From Saururus chinensis (Eukaryota > Streptophyta > Magnoliopsida > Piperales > Saururaceae), in assembly GCA_035235625.1 (NCBI GenBank), contig CP141146.1, positions 6,876,501 through 6,940,500 on the forward strand: a DNA stretch of 64,000 nt. The letters run 5' to 3'. Below, one piece after another: positions 36,192 through 48,868 of this stretch; within the stretch, counting starts at the first letter, position 1; every line of letters starts with the position of its first letter. The translations under genes and the position numbers were made by a program. A model generated the notes under the pieces. The model saw only the letters and a list, made by a program, of their open reading frames with translations, was not told where the DNA came from and searched no databases.

Positions 36192-37304
36192 TTTATAGTT
36201 GGACGAAACTTTTTCTTAAGATATCTAAGAGGATATTTTCTTAGGTCCCCATAAGGAAATAAAGTGGTTTTAAGAAGAGTATATAAAGAAATGTTCTTCT
36301 ATATATTATATATTTTAGACACACACAACATGAACAAATTATGATGTAATTTGTATTTTACATTACATATCCAAGTGAAGAGCTTGAGGAATTTCTTATT
36401 GCTCCTTACTAATCCCGGTTCACTTGACCTGGGTCAAGTGTGTTTGGTTCAATGCATATTGGGTAAATCTTAGTGTCGAGTTGGGTCGGGTTGGGCAGGG
36501 TTGTCCTAGCGGGTGATGCAGAAGAAATAAGAAAACAGGTACAGAACCGTTGAGGCAATTCGTCAAACACTTGAACAGCAAATGAACTTGAGGGCAATTC
36601 AGACTTTTCAGTTTATTTTGATATCTGAAGACCGCGCGATGTCATCGCATGGATGGAAAACAAGGGCAATATCGTCTTGAGGGTAGATTTGTTAATCACT
36701 AAATGCGACTTAAAAACGAGCGTCAGATCTCCATCAACGACGCATGACAAAGGGCAGAGTCATCAAAACTCATCGATCGTTAAATCTGTTAATCATCTTC
36801 TTCCTCCGGACCTCCGGAGCTTAGATCTAACTGGACTGCATTGTGGATTAGCGACGGAGCTCTCACGGCAACCTAACGGTGGATCTCAGCTGAAGTTTTA
36901 ACGAATACGAATAGTATAAATAGATGGGTGTAACAAATTAGAGTGGTTGTTGTTTGATTTTTAATTTTAAAAGTTGTAGAGCAGCGTCTCCGTTTCTCTC
37001 TGGAAATAGATGTCGTTTGACGTCTGAGGCTTCTCGAGTTAACTTTGATAATCAATCGGGACCTGGATTGCTTGCCATCGTTGTTTAGCCCTCTTTTAGC
37101 TACTTTATCTCTATTAATATAGTCGTTAGATATATATTGTCTGTGTATACATAGGACGGGCTAGCCAAAAGAGGGGGTAAGTGACCCCTCATGACTTCAT
37201 CCATGCCAAACCAAAAACTGTCTAATTTTCTTCTTTCTCTCTCTATTGCTTAAGAGATGACTCAAAGCAAGGGAGGGACATGTAACACATGCCGGCCAAG
37301 CAAC
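36192..37304. other. Unit-B-specific block, no gene seen
   Basis: Present in unit B only. It is moderately GC-rich in the middle, with a TATA-like GTATAAATAG at about 36914 followed by a leader-like stretch with TCTCTCTGG. That makes an unrecognised LTR or promoter-bearing insertion possible, but no clear TG...CA ends or target duplication were found. Confidence 0.4.
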
Positions 37305-37606
37305 AAGTAACAACTAAATAAATAAGTCTAAAAAAAACATGAAAAATGCTCAACTCATGGGCATTCATCCACAAAGAAACCCGCAGGCAAAAAAACTTTG
37401 AATCATAGCCATTGAGGGCCATCAATTAATTATTTCAAAGCTTCCCGTGGATCCCGTGGACAAATTAACCTACAACTAATATCACTCACAAAACAAACAC
37501 CAAGTAGATAAGTAACACACATAGGTACGAAGAAAAAAAACATACACACATGACATTCTACCATAATACACAAGCCATTTTCACTTGATCCAGTTATGGC
37601 TGTGTA

Positions 37607-40526
37607 TTAGACAGGATGGCTCCGAACATGGGTGCAAACTCTGGCATCTTTGTAAACCTTACCTGGGCGACAGAAATAGCCCCTCTTGGGTGCACAATGT
37701 ATGTCCTTAGAGCACACACACAGGCCCTCCAACGCACACCCCTCCTTGATCACACTTGCTCTTCCCTTAATTCCAAGAATTTGGTCAGTCCATTGGTTGG
37801 AGAACAATCCCAAAGGATCATACGCTTGTTTCACCTTCAAGAAAGCTGCCCTCTTTGCAAACTTGTTAATAATTCCATCAAATGCCAGGTTCCTGTTCTT
37901 GGCCCAGTGGGGCTGCCCTCCGTACTTGAACAAACCAATCTGCTCCAATTCTTCATACACGTCTTCAAACATTCTAGGGGCCATGGGGTCTCTACTCCTA
38001 TAGTAGGTGATTTCCATGTCCACCCCATCTTCCTGTATCCCCAAATAAGCCGAGGAGGCCTTCACATATCTCATAAGAATGCCATTGTAGAGATCAAGGG
38101 TACACCAGGCCATTGGGTTCAGGTCCCTCAGCTTTTGCACGTCTTGAATGAAGTTTTTCAAATTAGACAAGCCAATGCTGAAGGAGTTCTGGTGGTAGAA
38201 TAAACCCTTTATTCTGTCGTCCCACAAGCATGCAGTGTCAAGAGAATCCTCCGGGCTATCAAGGCAGCTCCCAGAAGCTTGCAGTTGGCTGTGAAGACCC
38301 ACCACAGGGAACTCAGTGAACATCGAGCCATCGTTGGTGAGCCCAAATGCACTGGACACGAGTGTTTCAGCCACTGTTTGTGCATCCATGCACTTGCCAT
38401 TCACGTCCCCTTTGGCTTCTTCTGCTTCCTCTTTTATACACAAGAAGGGCAAGTCCCCAAAAACACAATATCAAATAAAGTCCCAACAAACATAATTAAT
38501 TAACTAGAAGAATGTGATCACTACTGGCTAAATGTTGTGTTTTACTCCCTCATTTTGAAAAATTAAACAAAGTTATTAAAATAAAACATGGGGAGTATTT
38601 ATCATTATGTGGGATATATCTTCGTATAGTACTTCCTCCGTCCCCTAATAAGTGTCTGAACCAGAAACAAACTAATTTTAGTTCACTTTTGTTTCTAAAT
38701 CCGAACACGTATTATTGGACGGCCTGTACGTGTTTGTTTTTCCTTTTGTAAAATTACCTGATTCCCTCAATGCGATCGCTAGGGAAGCGGTAGAAAGGAA
38801 GGGCAGGAAGTCCATTGTGCCGTTGCCAGGGGTACTGAAGGGGACCCTGTCATCAATCCGATAGACCACCCTCTGCTGGCTTGGGAACCAGGTCATGTCT
38901 GCAAACTCATGTTGCTTGCCGAAATTGACTATCTTGTCGCTCAAATCTGAGTCGTTGCTGTTTTTCAGGGTTATGGACCGCTTGAAGATGGGTTCCAGCT
39001 TTAGGGTAACCTAATAAGGAGCACATATTACACAAAAGAAACATAAGTAGGCATCGTATAGGAAAGATGGTCCAGAGGTTAAGCTTATTATGGAGTAAAG
39101 GCCAGGCACGACTGCTTGCGTTGAAAATAACGAAAGGAAGGTAAATAAAAGAATGCTTCTCTACCCCAATAATCTCCCATTCAGTCCAAAAACAAAAATT
39201 CTAACCTGTTTTAATTAGAAAAATGTTATCTGACCACTTATCATAATTGCATGACCAGTGGTCTATAAGGTTCCCCACTAGCTATTTACTATATAGGCCT
39301 CTAACTATATTTAAAATTCTATGTACCCGTGTTCAGTGGCGAAACTAGGGGTTAAACATAGGTCGGCCAATTATAAAATTGCCCGTTATTTTCTATTGCC
39401 CAATCTAAGATATGACCATTAAATGTATGAAATAAAGTTCTCAAGAGCTCGGTGGCCATGAGCCACACTGTCAGGAACTAGTTCCTCCCCTGACCATGGT
39501 CACGGACTTAAGGCTAAAATCATTAAAAAAAAAACTAAAGAAAAAAATGCATTATTTGAAAAGCTACCCTGAGGAGGAGGAGGTATCCGGTGAAGCCGCT
39601 CTACCAAGTGGATATGCTCACCGCACTACCACGTGCATATGTCCATTCATATTTAAACACGTAAACTAAAGCCCATACCTTAATTTACTCACTTTCAGAT
39701 ATATACAAATTAACTAAACGTGTCAAACATTAAAACTGGAGCTTCATGTGCTAAAGAAATTTTCCTGAGGAGAATGGCTGGTACCTTAAGGTGGATTCGG
39801 TTTCAAGTTCGAAATGGAGCTTCATGTACCACAGAAAATGTCACATACCTGAGAAATCACTCCAAGAACCCCAACAGAGACCTTCACAGCATCCATGTCA
39901 GGGTGGCCAATAACCAAGGATCGGACCTTGGCATATCCCTCGGCAGCTGAAGCCGGAGTGACAATCCGAATCCCCACGGCATAATCATGAACAGTGCTTC
40001 CCTTACCCCACAGAGAACTCCCATGGGCACCGGTAGACATAAGGCCACCAATGGTCATGCCCCACCAATATGGAGTATATGGCAGAGCCAGCCCGGCCTT
40101 TGCTGCCTCGTCGATCACCTCCCTGAGTAACATACCACCCTCCACCGTAATGGTCATGGCCGACTTGTCAACGCTTACTGTTCTAGTGAGATGCATGGTG
40201 CTGATGATCACCCCATCTTCAGCACCTGGGCAAACCAGCTTCGGCATGCTGTGTATATACCGAGTGGCCACCTTCATCTTCCTACGGGCCTTCGTGGCCT
40301 CAGCCACCACTGCAACGAGCTCTTGCTCAGAAGTGGGATAGACCACTGCGGCTGCCCGGCATATGCTCCTATCAGGAAATGCACCGTAGGAGTTGGTGAC
40401 GGTGCAATTCCTGTTCTTCCATTCACATTTTACTGGATTTTCTGGAGGGCTACTTGCTGCCCAACAGAGCAACAGCAGCAGCCATTGACACCAAAATAGT
40501 GTCTTCACTGGTTTAGACGTGTCCAT
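37607..40526 (-). CDS. GULLO: L-gulonolactone oxidase-like FAD enzyme, copy B, intact
   Basis: A secreted FAD-linked aldonolactone oxidase of the plant GULLO family, which acts on L-gulono-1,4-lactone and may feed ascorbate synthesis. The activity of this one is not known. Exons on the minus strand: 40526-39849, 39010-38758, 38430-37607; introns 838 and 327 bases, GT-AG. The joined product is 584 residues. A signal peptide covers residues 1 to about 25. The FAD-binding PCMH domain follows (about 60-226, with [11 protein letters not shown] and [18 protein letters not shown]). The ALO-type C-terminal domain has HWAK at 485-488 and a Cys-rich tail. An upstream in-frame ATG (40568) overlaps the TATA box, so 40526 is preferred; it also gives a normal signal peptide. 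All domains and splice sites are intact, unlike copy A. Confidence 0.92.
38544..38722. mobile_element. Two small MITE remnants in intron 2 of copy B
   Basis: Same two elements as at 26000-26180: ACTCCCTC...GGGGAGT (38544-38596) and CCTCCGTCCCCTAATAAGTG with its inverted right side (about 38631-38722). Their position is identical in both gene copies. Confidence 0.65.
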
Positions 40527-40565
40527 CCGGAGGTGTGATACCCGATCATAAGGGGTTCCCTGCCT

Positions 40566-40572
40566 CATATAG
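40566..40572 (-). promoter_or_regulatory. TATA box of GULLO copy B
   Basis: CTATATGA on the minus strand, about 40 bases upstream of the ATG at 40526. The ATG inside this box is probably upstream of the transcription start. Confidence 0.5.
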
Positions 40573-41312
40573 TTTTAAGTGTATGGAACTGGGATTAGAC
40601 TATAAAGATCGAAAGGAAAAGGTGCAGTTGACAGTTGTGTGCTCATTTAATAAGAAGTCTTTTTGGGGGTTGGGGAGAGAAGACGCTAGTAGTGACATGC
40701 AGCTACCCAAGTCCTTACTTCACTGCTACTGGACATTTGCCTTTTTCTGGCAAAATACGTACAACTGGACATTTGTACATTTAAATTAGTTGGAACTTTA
40801 AGACAATATATAGGCAATTGCATACTCAGCGCTCTCTTACCTCTCTTCTTAAGTCATTTTCTCAGTTTTAAGAACGTACCTAACATATTTTCTTCGAACC
40901 AAATCAAATACCCATAAAAGAGAGAAACACCGGGTCTATGTCATTAATAACGTCAAGAATATAGCTAGTCAACTACAAAATCTGACTTGTCTCGCATGAC
41001 TTGACCAATAAAATTGACATATTTTTTCAGCCGTAAATCTCTACATAAAAGTAAGGGCGGGGTATTTTTTTCTTCTAAAATAGTGGGATGAATGATAACA
41101 GGTGTTTATATTTGGGGTTATGATTTTATGTCCCCTTTTTATCTTTTTTGGATGTTTAATTAATATATTGGTAGGAGTTTGCCTAACCCCCCACCCTATT
41201 AGTGGTTGTTGTAAAAAAATGATAACAGGTGTTTGAATGGAGTTAGAAGTGAGAATTTTTTTTAAAAAAATTGTACAGGGGAAATAACTTACGAGGTTAG
41301 TGGTAGAGACAT

Positions 41313-42108
41313 GCAGCTACCCAAATACGTACTACATACATACACTTGAAGCAGTAGTCTCCAAACTACTTTGGACCACAGGCGATTGCATATAATAGCA
41401 TCAGCTTCTTAGATGACTAGTCTTTTTCTTTGGCTTTCAAGAATGTAATTTTCAGATTAATTTCTTCAACTGTGTGATATAGACATTAACTAGGAAGACA
41501 GGATGTTTATCGTTGACAAGGTCATGATTAGAGCTAACCAACTACAAACTTGATGACAAGTTACGGACCGGCTCAATACATTTCTGAGGCCTAAGGTGAT
41601 TGAGCAAGTTTTTTTTATCTAATATGATTATGTTAATGTAAATTAATTTATTAATGTCATAAATGATTTTATTTAGAAGCCATTTTTTTACTAATTAAGT
41701 TTTTATATTCAAACTTGGTACTTTGTTCAATAACTCAAGTGTCACTTGAACTTCTCTTTGCATCATGTTTATTATTGGAAACACTCCTAATGTAAATGAC
41801 CTAGCATTGAGCTACATGGAGCAATGAGATCGGAAGAAGAAAATGCATAATTTTCTCTATAGCGATAGATTAGGAAATATAGGCGATCAATGGAAGTGAG
41901 CAATTGATTGATTATAGACAATCTAGTGTAAAATTAGGCTAAGAGATAAACGATCGATCTAGTATATCTAGTGATTGATCACTAAGTTAATGGGATTACT
42001 TCAAATTCTATTTTGGATAAGGATTTGATCTTGGATTGATTTCTTTTGAGTCTTTTACTTTCTTAAGAGTCTTTATTTTGCATTATCTAGTTTAATTAGG
42101 AAATTTTT
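41313..42108. other. Spacer ending in part of the old gypsy 5' LTR
   Basis: AT-rich, no gene. The last 25 or so bases (TTATCTAGTTTAATTAGG to the T run) continue at 51063 after the nested LTR. Together they match 63046-63335, so this is the interrupted 5' LTR. Its upstream edge could not be found. Confidence 0.5.
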
Positions 42109-45100
42109 TGTAACATCCGGGAATTTTCTAAATTTCTGAAGTCGTACACGGGGAAATTAGGGTGTAGGACCCCTTGACCTTCCCATGAGAATAACTTGGT
42201 CATCAGTAAGAAGTGGTAGCTGAATCTTATATGGTTGGAAAATAGACAGAAAGAGCTTCGAAACACTACCAAGAATGCGTGAATCGGAGTCCGGATGAGG
42301 GAGATACAACTGTTCGAAGTTGACTTTAATGTGCAGGACCCGTTTACCCGAATTGAATGCGCGAATCATCTGTTTAAGTTGCGATACGGGTCCGATCAAT
42401 TACTGTTCCGAAATTGGGTTTTTGAGGCCCAATTCCTCATAGGATTAGGATCCCTAATCCCATGCCTATAAAAGGACTTAATTAGGGCTTTTTAGGGGGG
42501 GTTCTTTTTGCCCGATCAGAGTAGAGAAAGAGGAATTTTGGGGGCAAAGGAAAGGAGGAATTTTTCCGGCGAAATTCCGGCGAGATTCCGGCAAAGCGTT
42601 GACGACGGTGGATCGACGGCAACTCGGCCTTCAAGGTAGGTGTTTGAATTGGGATTAGATATATTTATTATTAAAATATAAATCGTTTTTGTTAATTATG
42701 TGAATAGTGATTTCTGCAATCACTGTTCACATACCGTTTAATTTCTGACTGCTGGCCAGTCATCGGCCTGCCACCGGCCGATGGCTGGTGGCTGGACCAA
42801 TTGCAGAAGGGGACGTGCCGGTCCTGGTCGTGGCGGGCCTGGCGGCCTTAGTTCCGGCGACTAAGGCAGCGGCGGATCGCTGCTGCGCAGGCCGCCGGAT
42901 CTCACCTTAAAAAGAAAATAAGGGGAACTTGGGGCGGCACGACGCGGCCGCCGGCCAGACGATGGACCATGGCAGCCGGAATCGCCAGAAGATGGCGATC
43001 CGGTCAATCCCGGCCCATCGGCCGGCCGTGGAGGCCTGCCGTCGCGACGCCACCGTTCTGTTTAAAAAAAAAAGGAAAAGAAGAAAACGGCGATTTTCGC
43101 CCCGACCGGCCACCGAGAGACGGCGGAGGCCAGGACCATTGTGATCGCCGCCTGGCGGCGATCCGGTTGACCCCAGCCCTCCGCCCGGCCGTGGTGGCCA
43201 GAGGCGTTTCCGTCTCTGGCCGGACGCGGGGAAGACGACCTGCGTTGTCGTCGACCCGAACCGGATTTTCTCAGACCCGGTTTGGGTCTGATGTTTAAAA
43301 AAAAGAAGAGTAGAGTGAACCGGGTCCGGTTCAGGGGGTTAATTGTGTCAAATAAATCCTAGAAAATTGCTATTGGATCTAGAGAGGTTTGGGATCATTT
43401 TGAACGAGTTTCAGCTTGGAGAAAAATCCCAGAGATTGTAAAATAACCTTTTTACCCCTGTTAGTTAATTATCGTATAATATGAACTTACCCGAGTTCGA
43501 GGCTTTGGTTCAAGGGCCTATGAGTTGATCTATAAATCGGGGAAATTCTCAGTGAGAGTTTAATGGGTAGAATATTTATAGGCCAAACCTTTTGGTGAGG
43601 AAAAATCCCAGTGAGTGGATAATTGACTTTTTTGCCCCTAGGTTTAATCATAAACCTTTAAGACAACTTGGGTCGGTTCAAGGGGTTCACAACCCCGTAA
43701 CATGCCAGGAAAATTACACAGAGTCCATGAAGTCTAGTAGTACCCTTGAGTTTAATTTTGGACTCATCGGATGTCATTAAGGCCTTAAACCAAATGATAG
43801 AAATACCCCTTAGAGTGGACTCGCCCACATTCGTGTGAATGAAAGCGCGGTTCAGTCTGAGAGTGGAGCTTTGTGAGAGGTCAATGACTTAAATTAATAG
43901 AAAGGCAGTAAAATGACTAGAATGAACCAAGGGAGGGGTAGTAGAATTACCATAATGCCCTTAGGGGCAGTATGTTCTATTTTCGCTAAAACGGATAACC
44001 TAACCAGCACGCTATAGTGATGTGGAATGATTTCAAAAGGAAGGGTTGTGACTAGTAAAAGACACGAAGACCTTGACAGGTCACAATGTCACGGGAAATA
44101 AGGGGAAGAACCTTAATTATAAGGGTGTAAGGCAGTGATTTACATGTGTTTGCAATCGCATACATTGATCAGCTAGAGTATTATATACATAATTCACGTG
44201 ACGAGTGAGATTTGTTTACACTCTTGGGTTTGAATACATTAAGCCCTAGCCCTGCACATGAGTGCAATGGGCCTTCGTTTGTTATTTATATATTTGTATG
44301 ATTGGATGTTATTTATGTTGATGCACGCTTTTGATATTGATGCATAGATTCATATCAGTAACTTAAGATTAATAAAGATTAATCAAGAGACATGGGTTGC
44401 TGTTGGTTTGGAGGGAGAACATCTAATCAAGATAATGACTAAAATACCCTCATTAGGGTGGGACACGTTCATGGAGTGAACGGGGCCTTGATATAGATTT
44501 TACCTTAATTAATGAACCGAGGATGGTTACGGGATGTTCTTTGAGTCATAGCTCAGTAGATGAGCTATTTATTGGGTCGATTCACAAGGTGAAAATGACC
44601 CAAATGGTTGAGTGAATACTTTGACTGGATGAAAATAATCTAGTCTAAGTTCAGATGTTTGGCTGAGTCAATGGTCATAATGACCTGAGGCTTATATGGA
44701 TAATGCTGAAGATTGCGATATGCTTCTTCATCGCCACGACGGTTTAGGTATTGACCAAAGGGTCTTTACCGCGGGTCTCCCGCAGGTCTTCCCAGGACTA
44801 TTTAGTATGTACGAAAAGCGGAGTTGTATGAGCATCATGGAAGGCTTGTACTTCTCGCCAATCTGTGTCCATGAGCACAATTGGGATCCTTTTCCCTGGA
44901 GTCGTGGCAGGCTATTGAGAGCCCTAGGGATTTGGGTCAAGCTGCTGTTAAGCAGTCTACTCCAAGGTTGGAGTACTTGTTTGGGGATTTCTCGAGGGGC
45001 GAGTCATCTCCGAGTTATAGATTTGGTAGTATTAATTGTCGAACAAGAGTTGTGAGATAATTAATAACATTGTTTGTTGTTACTTGTTAATTAGACAAGT

Positions 45101-45250
45101 GGAATGATCAAAGAACTTACTAAAATGTAGGTCGAAAATACTTAAGCATTGCATGTGTGGTGCTATGCTTATTAGGATAGAGTAGTTTCTAGGCAGAAAT
45201 ACGTATGGATCCGATCTTGTTGGAAACATTGGAGATGTTGTCTGATGAGT

Positions 45251-45287
45251 ACGTAGGCAACTAACATCAGGTGATGTTGGCCCGATC
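45251..45287 (+). other. Conserved LTR stem-loop (copy 1)
   Basis: CTAACATC-AGGT-GATGTTGG (45261-45280) between ACGTAGGCAA and CCCGATC. Eight base pairs form with a G-U pair. The same arrangement recurs, inverted, at 54431-54468 and 63931-63970. Confidence 0.6.
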
Positions 45288-45327
45288 TGAATAATATTAT
45301 TAAAACCTTTTGTTCTTTAGAAGTTCA

Positions 45328-45475
45328 CACTACAAAAATTAGACCTATAGCGGCACTTGTATAGCGAGGGTATTTGTAAACCTCCGCTAAAAACACACTT
45401 ATAGCGGGGGTTTTATACGGGCCTCCGCTGTTTTGACTTACAAGCCCGACCGCTGATAACAACCTTATGTCTTTT
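45328..45475. repeat. CACTA left subterminal repeats
   Basis: TATAGCGG(C/G), AACCTCCGCTA and GCGGGGGTTTTATACG words repeat at short intervals next to the left terminus. Confidence 0.65.
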
Positions 45476-47335
45476 AGAGGCAATTCGTAAAACTCCCTCC
45501 AGAGGATCACATCGAATCCCGTTCCCGCGATTATCTCCCACTACGCGCCATCATCAAAACGACCCACTAATCTATCCGGCTCTTTTCTTCCTCCTTCAAC
45601 GAAATCGTCTTTGCGAATTGGCGAACAAGAGGTACAGAGGTGCTCGCAAAAATTGTTCTTCTGTCGTGGGTAGAGAATCATTGTGGGGAACGTGCAAGTA
45701 GAGCCAGACATCCGCTATCCACACAAAGGCAGCAGAAAGCCATCTTGGGCAGGAGAATCGCAGGTAAAAATCATAATTTTTCCCATTTTACGTGTTTTTC
45801 TATAGACATCTAGTTTTCTTTAGTTTTATTTTCTGGGTGTTTCAGACCTGTGGGTAGTGATCTCATCTGAAGCTTGCATCAATTCCTCTTCCTCATTGGC
45901 TGCACAGGCGGCCTTTATGACTTGGTCGACTCCAAGATAAGGTTAAGGAAACGGTCAGATTCTATCTTTCCTCCCGCTCAAAAATTTTGCCCATTCCGTC
46001 TCCAATCCAGCTCTCTAGATGAGTGCTTTTATATATATTTTTTTCATCATTTTCGTTTTATTTTTAGCTCTTCCTTTAGAGAAATATTACTTGCTGCCAA
46101 TTTGAAGCTGAGTTTGATGTAGAGCTATTTTGGTGAGAGACGTGATGCAATTTTATTTTGATGTTCTGGATGATGATTATCGTCATTTAACAAAATTGTA
46201 TTGCCCAGAGTGGGCAAGGGAAACAAATTAGTGTTTGATTTTATTCTTTCAATTACTCACAAATTTTAGGTTTAAATTTAATTTATTACAAGAGGGACCG
46301 GGAACAAAAATATGTGCTCTGTTAACATTTCTTCTGGCTGTTTCTAGGCTGGGGATCAGTTGGGCCTTGGTAAAGTGGAAATTAAACAGCATCACAACCT
46401 CCTCCTCACTACTCTGAGGGTGCATTAGTAAGTTGGTGTTACCTTGTTCATTTCTTTATTTTTATTAAACCTCATCAGTAATGCTTATTATCTTATCGGT
46501 CATGTATTGTGTGAAGAAAAGAAGTTGCATCAGGCTGCCTAAAATCTTCTGATTTTTATATGTCACTAAAAAAAAGAGCAATTCGTTGGTCTGCAGTCGA
46601 TTATATAGATCTCCATTATAGAGGAAGAATCCACCACCTCCCATAGATGGTTTAGTGATTCAATTTTTCTTCCTAATGCGGTTGTTCTATCCTCCACATT
46701 GTTTTTCATAAGTCATTTTCTGCACCTTATATGGATATCAACAAAGAGTCCATGATTGCATTTGTAGCTGTATCTACGCATCCATAATTGCTTTCAATCT
46801 TTTACAAATGTGCCAAATTGTAGATTTAATATGAAGATAATGACATCGGAGTTTAAGTTGACAGGCCAATATCAGACACTTATATGAAGGTACTTTTAGA
46901 AGCAGTCAAAAGAAAACCAGTAATAAAGTATAAGATATGATACAGGGATAAGAACAAAACAAAAAAAACACTCAAAGCTACTAATACTGGATGCTGCATA
47001 GGATACTTTTAGCAGCCAGTGTTTTCATCTTTATCTGTAAAAAAAAGGTTCTATTTTGAAGGAACCAAGTAAGCCTGGACCTTGTAATTTGCTGGGGTTT
47101 GAGATTGCGGCCATGGGTGTCATGTATCCTTTAATCTTTTAACCATTTAAAAGTTCTGTTTTATGTTTGCCTACATTTTCTCTCAGACAATGAGTATTTC
47201 TTGTCTGTTACTTTGATCTTCTTACCTTCTTAATCCTGCAGAGAAGAAATCTGATGTTAAATGCATAATAAGCTTTTTTCAAAATGGAATTTCTATTCAT
47301 TATCTTTTTCCTCTTCTTGCTTATATATGTTTTAG

Positions 47336-47431
47336 TGCTGGTTAAAGAAGCAGGATTCACTAACCCCTGAGAAACAAGATTCTGGTGAAAAGGTTATCTG
47401 GACTTCAGGACTTATTTTTGGAAAAGGAGAG
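47336..47431 (+). other. Exon-like stretch in the CACTA, product unknown
   Basis: A 32-codon open stretch between TTTTAG and GAG/GTAATG, both good splice signals, with phase 0 at both ends. Residues run from CWLKKQDSLTPEKQDS to IWTSGLIFGKGE. I do not recognise it. It could be another captured exon or a remnant of the element's own gene. Confidence 0.35.
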
Positions 47432-47912
47432 GTAATGAAGTATTTCAATCCCCTCTAGGATTTTGTCAGTGATATTATTTATTTTTATTCTAGATTGTGT
47501 TCCAGTTAAGAACTATGGTATATAATCATTCGAGGAGCCAACTGCCTGTAACCTGTTAGCTTCTTTGCAGTCAATTCTGTTTTTAAATAGATAAAAGTGG
47601 TTGTTTAACTGAGTTGCTACTGCATAAAAATCCCCTACGAACTATTCTGGTTTTACTACATCTGGTTGTGGAATTTGCAGCTATTACTGGGAAGAATTGC
47701 ATATTGTGTCAGTTCGGAAATAATTGTGGCATCATGTCAAGGTTGAATTTGTCAATGAGACATTAGCGTGTGCAAAATTTAACCAATAACAACAGATGAA
47801 GGGATCAGAAGAAACCAGAACATGGACACAACTCGTCATACAACAAAGCTTGATCATATGCATGCAGGGAAACGAACCAAGTCCAGAATTATTTGACTTG
47901 CGAAAATTAACA

Positions 47913-48212
47913 CTACACATAAAATATTTGTCCAACGTTAAGCATCCTCTCATGAGGAATATAGCATATCACACTGTTCTCCCTGCAAATTTTCCTTAGA
48001 AATACGTATATGTAACCCACAACTATCTTCTTCACTACGGATGATTCCCTCTTTGCTCGTATCACTGTATTCCCGAGAATATGTACAACCCCTGCATCCC
48101 TGCACTTCTTCATATATTCTAGTTCATCCATCTCTCGTATGACTACTTGTCCGGCCCGAGGATAAGGCCACACCATTTTCTCTTGCCAGCAACTTGCATA
48201 GTAATAGTTCAT
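47913..48212 (-). pseudogene. Captured C-terminal fragment of a HAK/KUP potassium transporter
   Basis: The minus-strand frame contains [20 protein letters not shown] and then [19 protein letters not shown], ending [14 protein letters not shown] and a stop at 47913-47915. This matches the extreme C-terminus of plant HAK/KUP/KT transporters, cytosolic tail included, with the stop at the family's natural end. Only about 75-80 recognisable residues are present (roughly 47913-48150). No membrane segments are found upstream and the first 20 or so residues of the frame do not look like HAK. It lies inside the CACTA in the opposite orientation to its own gene, so it is a captured, non-functional fragment. 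The host donor gene is not in this window. Confidence 0.75.
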
Positions 48213-48868
48213 AAACTTTCAATTAATGAGTCAAAGAAAAGAAGAAATAAAAAAGCTTTGCTTGCTTCCTCACAAAACCTTTAATGTAGTACTAGTACCA
48301 TCCTTTTTAACTCAAGCCCGGTTATCTTTCATTATTATATGAATATTAGCTAATGTTATATAATTTGTTTTGTGAATTTTAAGCTTTCTTTCAATCCGAT
48401 ATTTTTTTTTTTCAGGTTAATCTTGCATACTTGTTACTTTCTCCCAAATAAGGATTAAGAGCACTATTGGCTGAGGTATACACTTAATCTTTTATTATTC
48501 TATTAACTATAACAAAAAAAATTTATTGGTCTAAGAGTTTGGAGATAGAAAAGATATAATTTTCTATTACTCTTTTAATGTTTATCTCCAAATTGCGAAG
48601 TTGTTTATCCATTGTATGATTTGATTTTTAAAATCATGATTTCGTACATCTTTGGTCTTACTAATGTTTGACTTAGTTAGTGATTAAATTTATGTGAGTT
48701 ATATAATTGTATAATGGTATATGTTGCTGATGTTTTATTTGAGTATTTTATTTATTTAAATATTGTTGTCTTTATATGTTTGTATATAGTAGTGGTAATT
48801 GATTGATTAACTTACAACTAGATACGATACTTCTCATGATTGATATTATTTAATGTCAAATTATGTAG

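Larger units (their letters stand above)
35605..41312. repeat. Segmental duplication, unit B
   Basis: Direct repeat of 24010-29186, larger because of a roughly 1.1-kb block (36192-37304) absent from unit A. It carries the intact GULLO gene. The left boundary falls inside a retrotransposon reverse transcriptase. The right boundary fades near GTGGTAGAGACATGCAGCT at about 41310. Confidence 0.88.

Noticed and set aside
36409..36597. Minus-strand frame with AVQVFDELPQRF, reminiscent of a PPR repeat
   Set aside because: Only about one motif of similarity and no second repeat; probably chance or a tiny remnant.
39055..39095. tRNA-like text GGTCCAGAGGTTAAGC in GULLO intron 1
   Set aside because: No cloverleaf arms could be paired around it.
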